From Bimuria novae-zelandiae CBS 107.79 (taxonomy: Eukaryota > Ascomycota > Dothideomycetes > Pleosporales > Didymosphaeriaceae), in the NCBI GenBank assembly GCA_010015655.1, contig ML976696.1, forward strand, positions 423,252 to 487,251: a DNA stretch of 64,000 nucleotides, given 5' to 3'. The notes below the pieces were generated by a model. The model saw only the letters and a program-made list of their open reading frames with translations. It was not told the DNA's origin and made no database searches. Both the position numbers and the translations under genes were made by a program. Of this stretch, positions 57,591 to 64,000 are shown one piece after another (position 1 is the stretch's first letter; every line of letters begins with the position of its first letter).

Positions 57591-59407
57591 ACGTATCCGA
57601 CAAGCGAGCGGTGCACCCCACTAAGTTTTTATAATACGTAACCTATTAATAATATTAGCTTAACTAACTACTATTTAATTACCTTATAATGAAGGCGATG
57701 CATCCCTAGCTATCTTAGCTATTAATTATAAGTAAATCTAAAGTAGTAAACGCGCTACTACAACGTATAATGTCCTTAAAACTACGCTTTACTACTAACG
57801 CGCGGGCATTGCTACGCGACGTAATTATAAGCCTAACTTAAAAAACTTACTAAGCTAGAAGAGGAAGTAATTATTAGGCACATACTTAATCTAGATTCGC
57901 GAGGATTTCCGCCCACGCTAGGGGCTATGCGAGATATAACAGATAAGCTACTTAGTAAACGAGGCGCTAGTAAGATTAGCGAAAAGTGGCCGTGCAACTT
58001 TGTTAAACAAATAAATTACTTTACTATATAATTTAATTAACTATATAATTAATAGAGAGCTCTATATAAGGATCTAGAAGCTATTAAGGCTTAGTTTAAG
58101 CTCATAGCACGTATAAAGGCTACCTATAGTATTTATAATAAAATACTATAACTTTAATAAGATTGGCTTTATAATAGGTAGGATATTAGTTTAGCTTATT
58201 ATTATAAGCTTAAAAAGATAAAGTAGACCTAAGGCTATATAACTAAGTAATTATAAGTAAGTTATAGTAATTTATAAAATTAACGCTACTAGGTAGGCGA
58301 TCCCGCCCTTTATTATTTTTACTAGCTAGTATTACCTCTTTACCTAGTACTAGGATAATAATATACCACGCGACTAGGATTTTACTATTAATAATAATAG
58401 CTAAACTACTAATAAGCTTAGCGTAGAGTAGATAAAGTACTTTATTAAGTATATAGTAAAGCGTAGGGTAGGGGCGCGCTAGCTACTTATACTTAATAAC
58501 TATAAGAGCTATAACTTACTCGAATTCTAGTAGCTTTATAAGGAAAATAATATTTATACTTTTTATATACTACTATATTTATTATACCTCTTATAACTAC
58601 TTAATATTAGCTACTTCTTGCTGTTAAAGCGCGCCTATAGTTGCTAAGTTAAAAGTCTAATACGCGACTATATTTAATATATTATAAAACTAGAGTTCTT
58701 ACTAGCCTTCTATATAGTTTATAAGTAAGTAATTATAAAGGATAATATCTGCGTAAGCTTTTAAGGCACTAGCCTAGTCTTACATAATTTAGAAATAGTA
58801 ATATTAAAGCTTAACATAAAGCTTCGTACGCTAACGCCGCCTATACTAGAGTTTACCCTCTAAAAAGCTAAAATACTAAGTAACGCGCAAAAGCTAAAGG
58901 CTTAAATAATATTAATTTATAATAAAATTTAAAGGTACAAGAGTTTATTATCTGCTTTTATTATTAGGAGGCTTACTTAGCTTAAGAAAGGCTCTATAAA
59001 GGCAATGCATAATATTACGCTAATACGTAATTAAATTAAAAGTCTAAAGAAGCCTAATTAGGCCACCACGATATATAAAAAGAAAAAAACAAAAAGTAGA
59101 TATAGTAGTGAGGCACCTTACCAAAGGCAAAGGCAAAGGAAATTATTACTTAAAAGAACGTAAAGTAGTAGGTAGAGGGTGAAATACGTTAGGATAAGGC
59201 GCGATTAGGTGTTAATTAGTAGGCTTTAACACGCTACAGCTACTATAAGAAGACTAGCTATAACGTGCAAACATGCAAGAAGGATACTATAGATACTATT
59301 TAATCTAGTATTATAATTATACACTATTATCTTATTGTGTTATTAAGATAGGTTATTATAAAGGCGTAAGAAGTTGGTAGGGTGTGCCGCTCACGTGCCA
59401 GACACGT
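57591..59407 (+). mobile_element. Fot1/pogo-like transposon (copy C)
   Basis: 1817 bp, TA on both sides, terminal repeats of about 38 bp (57591-57628 and 59370-59407; 27 of 38 match) starting ACGT and sharing GAGCGG and ACCC. A forward transposase is partly readable: LEEEVIIRHILNLDSRGFPP and SEKWPCNFVKQ, the CENP-B-like DNA-binding helix-turn-helix region of pogo/Fot1 transposases, then a mutated DDE domain. Confidence 0.88.
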
Positions 59408-61009
59408 TAATATATATAAAAAATATTAATAATACTGTAAAGGATAAGCTAAGGTAGCTTATATCCCTAAAAATCTAGACTACTATTAGCTAAACAGGAA
59501 TTAGTGTAAGGTACCTAATAACTATCATAAATACTTTCTACTCTACTAGATAAAATACTATAAATAGAATAATTAGTATAGGTGTTTTAAGGATACTTAT
59601 AATATCTACGCCTAATAAAAGTACGTAACTAAATAGTTTCTATAAGGTGTCGACCCTTATAACCCTAAAAATATTACAGGAGTAACTTAAATAAAATAAA
59701 AGAACCCCTACCTATCTATCTTATAAGTTAAGTATTACCCCTAGTACTTTATATATTTAAATTTATAGGAAGAAGTGGATTCTTCTAAGGAGTAATTAGG
59801 ATACTATAAGCTTATAATATATAAGTATCTAACTCTAAAATACTCTTAACACGGGATACAAGGAGTATATAAATGTAATAAAATTAAGAAGTCTTATAAT
59901 TTATACTACTAATAATATAAGTAGTATATGACCTAAAAATTTTTAAGAATAGTATAAATTAAGGATTAGATCTAAGAGACTATAGGCGTAAATAGCAAGC
60001 CTAATAATTTAAAAAACTAAGATGCTACTAGGTATTAAGCTATACTAGTAATAGTGCTATCCTAGTAGCTTATTAAGCGGATACCGATAGGGTGGAAGGA
60101 TGCTTAATTAAAACTATTATAATATATAAGTATTATATAAAGGCACTTATTAACCTAGGGGTAAACGTACATCTAATATCTCTAAAAGTAGTAAAAAAAT
60201 ATAATATACCTTATTATAACAAGATAATACTATTATAAATAGGACTTATAGATAGCACCTAATTATAAGGATATAATAATAGTTAGTTACGCCTAGAAAC
60301 AGCGCTAGTATAAGTTAATATTAAGGGCTTAAAGAGCTAACATCTATTTACTGTTATGAAGATAGTTAACTGAAAAGCTATTATAGGATATAAATAGCTT
60401 AAACTATATAATCCACGAATAGATTAGATAGCAAGGATAATCCTACCTAGGAATCCGCTAGCGACGGCCTAAGTAGAGCCTTGGCAAAAAGGGACCCTCT
60501 AAGAACCTTAGGTAAGGAAGGAGAACCACGTATCTACAATATAAAAAATATTAGTCTATAAGATAAATAAGATCTTTAAGTAAAACCTAATGTAGGTGCG
60601 CTACCTATAAGTTAAATTAGTTAAAATAGCTAATAAAGACCCTAGTCTACTAGTAAAATACTTAAAATTTATAAACTTATTAAAAAAATATACTAAAACT
60701 ATCTTGCCCAAATACTAAGCGTAGGATTACAAGATACTACTAGTAAAAAGAGTAAACTATAGCTAAAGCGCCTATAGCTTTTTATTTATAAGTAAGAAAA
60801 AGTACTTAAGGAGCTATTAAAGAAAAATCTTTACTTTAAAAAAGAGTAGCTTAGTTAGAGTCCTGCGGCCTTTCCTATACTCTTTATACCTAAGAAAGAT
60901 AGCTAGCTATAACTCTATATAAATTATAGATAGCTAAATGCTATAATAGTTAAAAACTACTATTTATTACTACTAATAATAGTGCTTATAGATTAACTCT
61001 AAGGAGCTA

Positions 61010-62543
61010 CGGAGGTGCCTCTTAAAAGTCTTTTCCCGGACCGTGCACAGTGGCGCAAGCTAAAAACGCCACCAAATTCTTCCGTACGAGACACCTCTAT
61101 TTAATATCAACCCATTTATCTACTATAGGGGCTTTCAACCGTCGTACCTTCTAAGTCTTACCCTCTCTGTACTCATTACCACCTTTAAGACAAAGAATCT
61201 CCTTAATATGCTATTTAATCCTCTTAATCTAAACCTAAATTTATTACTATTCTAGCTTCTCTTATGCCTTTTGCTATACACACTCTGCCTTAGCTTTTAA
61301 CTAAAAAGACTCTTTCTTTATTATTACTCTTTTTATATAAGCCCAGGCTGACTTAATTATATTTAAGTTAGGGGAGTTTCTAGACTATAGTAATTGTATA
61401 ACCCTAGCCAAGCTATAGCGCCTATCTTTATAGAAAGACTTATGCGGCCTTGCTCTATCCTCTTAAATAACTATCCTAGGTTAAGTCTCCTCACATTTTC
61501 GTACGAAGGGAGTTAATTTAAGGATAATAACTTAATAGTAGTATCTCTACTAATTAATCTTAGTTCTACTCCCTCTTTTAAGCTTACTATGCTTTTTATT
61601 CTACTTCTATTATAGTTTCTGTCCTAGTTAATTTTAAAGGCCTATTTAAGCTAAAGGCGTATTTAGCTCTTACTTTGCCTTAAGAATAGGCTTTAGTTCT
61701 CTATTTATAGCCTTTAGTTTTTAATCTATAATATTTCTTTCGCTCTTTGTCTTTGCCTTCTAGATATAACATAGGCCTTTTAAATCGTACGAAAAGTAAC
61801 CCTAAAACATATATTTAAAAAACCCCTTCCACCGCGGCTAAATTCAGGACATAATAAAACGCTTAAAAGGTAGACGCTAAACGCAGTATCCCCCTCTTTA
61901 AAAACTACAGATAATAAATATCTTATTAAAATAAATAACCTGTTTTTAGTCTTTAATTATCTAGTTCTTATAATTAAAAGCAAATTAGTAACAGGCTTAT
62001 TTTATTTTATCTATTAGCCCCAGTTTGTAAGTAGGCTTTATCTTTTAATATCTAAATGCTCTAAGGATTTGCTAAACTATAATATTTAACACTCTTTTAA
62101 TCTTTACTATAATTTAAGCGCAGGTCTTCTCGCGAGTATATTAATTTTAATAAACCTTTAATAGTATATTTTTAAATAACTCTTTAGTTTACTTTTTTAG
62201 GCGGCTAGATTGTTTGCTATCTTTAATATATTTATTAAAGATAGTTTTGCTCTTAGTAGGGTTTAGTCCTTAAGTAATAGCTTTACTATAGATAGCATTA
62301 ACCATGCGCGGCTAGATTCTAGTTATAGGCTTAATCTTAGTATTTAAAAAGCTAGCTAGCTTTAAAGTTAAAGCTTAAGCTGGTGTGGCAGCGTCGTACG
62401 AAGTCATTATTAGGTAGATTTAAATAGAAAGAGTAGTAAATATGAAAATTAAGGGATTTTTGCTATAAGGGGTGCTAGTCCTAAGAGCAGTAGCTTACGC
62501 CACTGTGCACGGTCCAGGAAAAGACTTTTAAAAGGCACCTCCG
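61010..62543 (-). mobile_element. Tc1-like DNA transposon, 1.53 kb, with 53-bp inverted repeats
   Basis: Terminal repeats 61010-61062 and 62491-62543 match in 50 of 53 positions, begin CGGAGGTGCC and are flanked by TA. The three differences are C/T transitions. The minus strand encodes a mutated Tc1/mariner DDE transposase, best seen at EDRARPHKSFY and RNSPNLNIIKSAWAYIKR (family NSPDLNPIE-type motif). Inserted into Gypsy-5 reverse transcriptase. Confidence 0.9.
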
Positions 62544-62969
62544 TAAATAGTTTACTAATTTTAATATTTAGGATAAATTTTATAGGATATGAATTATAAA
62601 AAGAAATAAGTAAAAAATAGCTTTCCGCACGCAATATAGCCGTTTTAAATATATAGTTATACTAATAGGACTAATAAACGTCCTAGCAACCTTTTAAGAG
62701 CTAACAAATTAGGTATTATATAAATACTTAGACGTATTCTGCACGGCGTACCTCGATAATGTATTAATATACTCGAGCGGGACACTGGAAGAATATAAGG
62801 AATACGTTTATAAGGTGTTGCAAAAGTTACAGGAATATTAATTGCTCCTACACCCTAAGAAATGCGAGTTCCACGTTATGGAAACGGAATATCTAGGATG
62901 TATTATATCCTAGGAAGGTGTTAAGATAGATCTAAAAAAATAATAATAATAAAGGAATAGTTATTACTA

Positions 62970-64000
62970 ACGTGGTTCACCACCGAGCGGGCCAACCCCA
63001 CCGAGCGGGCCACTTTTTAAAAGTTAGTCTATTGCGAAGCGCCTCCTACAACACTACTACAATTTACTATAATTCGCAGAACATAGAAATACTATTCAGG
63101 CTTATTACTATTAGATGCATCTACAATTTCTACTGCGCAGGTGCGAGCGTTGTGGCCAGCTTCGCCGCAACGTCCGCAGCGCCTCTGCCCACGCACCCTC
63201 TTTGCAGACTCTTTACCCTCCTTTTGCCTACTACTATCCTTTTTAGCTATTAAATTAACTACCTCTCTTACTATAAGTGTCTTAGCTGCCTAAATATACT
63301 TCCTCTTTTAACTTTTTACCTCTATTACTATCTCTACTGCCTTACAAAGCCCTGCTATTTCCTGTTATATTAATACTATTTCGTGCCCTATTAATGTAAC
63401 ACCTTTGTTAAGCTGCTTAACAGCTCTAAGAAGTAGAGAAACTAGTAAATCTCTATACTTCTATACACGCTTATAAACTAGCGTTAACTAAGCCTCTATC
63501 TCGCGGAGGTTACTTAGTATTTTTAATTCCTATAGGGTGTCCTCTACGTTAGGTGGAGTTGGCGTACGAAGAACCACATTAAGTCTTAATAACACCGCCT
63601 CTAGGTCGTGTAGGACTAATCTAGCGCCTCTAAAGCCTGCGCAGATATTTGCCTTTATTATTACCTTCTTAAAAGCTACTTTAAAGGCTAGTAAAAAGGC
63701 TTCCTTCTTAATCTGCTTAGTGCTGTACCGTGCTAAGCTACTAATCTTATTGCTGTACGCCCGCTTTAAAGGCGAAAAACAACCCACATTAAGTAGCTAT
63801 AAGAGGTGTGATGAGTGTGGAGGCATATAAAGAATAATAATCTTCTATTCCTCACAGTATTTATAGAATTCGTGTAAGCAGTGGCTCTTAGAACTATCTA
63901 TAATTAGTAGCTAGTGTGCACCTAAACTACGCGCCTTAGTATAAGTATTAAAGTGCCTTAGCTAGGTAAGACTAAGCTTATTTAACGTCTAGCTATTAGG
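62970..64000 (-). mobile_element. Fot1/Molly-like transposon (copy E), cut by window end
   Basis: After TA (62968-62969) comes a GC-rich terminal repeat starting ACGTGGTTCACCACCGAGCG that contains CACCGAGCGGGCCA twice (62981-63012). The minus strand carries the C-terminal half of a transposase. The other end lies beyond the window. Inserted into Gypsy-5 reverse transcriptase. Confidence 0.83.
63130..64000 (-). pseudogene. Pogo/Fot1-type transposase, C-terminal part
   Basis: Readable minus-strand blocks: LLIIDSSKSHCLHEFYKYC and IIILYMPPHSSHLLQ (DDE domain), then an 85-codon open stretch (63530-63787) with VGCFSPLKRAYSNKISSLAR, ICAGFRGARLVLHDLEAVLL and LRTPTPP, and at the end a zinc knuckle CGRCGEAGHNARTC near 63130-63185. 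A TAG interrupts after YKYCEE. Less mutated than the neighbouring elements. Confidence 0.85.

Larger units (their letters stand above)
56286..62969 (+). pseudogene. Gypsy-5 gag, protease and reverse transcriptase, mutated and twice interrupted
   Basis: Gag starts near MTLAILVIKS (56286) and holds RPETFLTKIKLYIYYN-like sequence and a knuckle CLCYREQGHFIKDY in which the last cysteine is tyrosine (TGT to TAT). After the Fot1 insertion the protease is readable (ALINLGVNVHLISLKVVKKY near 60.15 kb), then reverse transcriptase (FPILFIPKKDS, INYR-LNAI near 60.87-61.0 kb). After the Tc1 insertion it continues with KIAFRTQYSRFKYIV-like sequence, the box AYLDNVLIYS and LHPKKCEFHVMETEYLGCI to 62.9 kb. 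It is cut at 62969 by the next transposon. Confidence 0.82.

Noticed and set aside
62972..63253. 93-codon forward frame in the terminal transposon
   Set aside because: It begins in the terminal repeat and is the antisense of the transposase zinc knuckle.

Overview
The window looks like a chromosome segment of a filamentous ascomycete (Pezizomycotina; Dothideomycetes is my guess, not shown). Genes carry short introns of about 45-110 bp (a few reach 200-260 bp) with GTRNGT donors and CTRAY-type branch sites. A tRNA is interrupted by a tiny intron. The right half is an AT-rich transposon graveyard whose mutations have the signature of repeat-induced point mutation (RIP, CpA to TpA).

Positions 1-30.4 kb are an ordinary gene-dense arm. 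In order: transketolase (+, 5' end cut by the window), C2-domain phosphatidylserine decarboxylase of the Psd2 type (+), kinetochore subunit Mis13/Dsn1 (+), a MEIOB/RPA1-like OB-fold protein (-), inositol-3-phosphate synthase INO1 (-), a two-LIM-domain paxillin-like protein (+), an ADA2/ADGF-type adenosine deaminase (-), a four-helix membrane protein (+), exosome subunit RRP46 (-) sharing a 243-bp divergent promoter with the peroxisomal E2 PEX4 (+), a HAD-type hydrolase (+) and an intron-containing tRNA-Ala(TGC) (-). These are housekeeping genes without obvious functional clustering, although PSD2 and INO1 both serve phospholipid synthesis.

The transition lies at 30.7-31.8 kb. A DUF4188-family gene there (-) carries two frameshifts and a nonsense codon. 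A hAT-like element with 22-bp inverted repeats and a near-perfect 8-bp target duplication sits 44 bp upstream of its start codon. From 33.9 to 37.9 kb is a non-repetitive patch with one weak gene candidate.

From 37.9 kb to the end almost everything is transposon, and the nesting can be read from target-site duplications: a Fot1-like end (37910) is split by an LTR of a reverse-oriented Gypsy family, that LTR is split by a Fot1-like element (38140-46743), which is split by a complete Gypsy element (38246-45051, two 476-bp LTRs, ACTAG duplication). Further right are a second Gypsy with paired LTRs (47579-53789) holding a truncated third Gypsy, a 3' half of a fourth (53790-56180), and a gag-PR-RT copy of a fifth (56.3-62.97 kb). 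The last is interrupted by a Fot1-like element (57591-59407), a Tc1-like element with 53-bp inverted repeats (61010-62543) and a further Fot1-like element (62970 onward) running off the window.

The most interesting observation is that three different Gypsy copies carry, between pol and the 3' LTR, an antisense reading frame with the same plan: a short cysteine cluster followed by a charged, coiled-coil-like tail. Its function is unknown to me. All element coding regions are riddled with stop codons and are annotated as pseudogenes.
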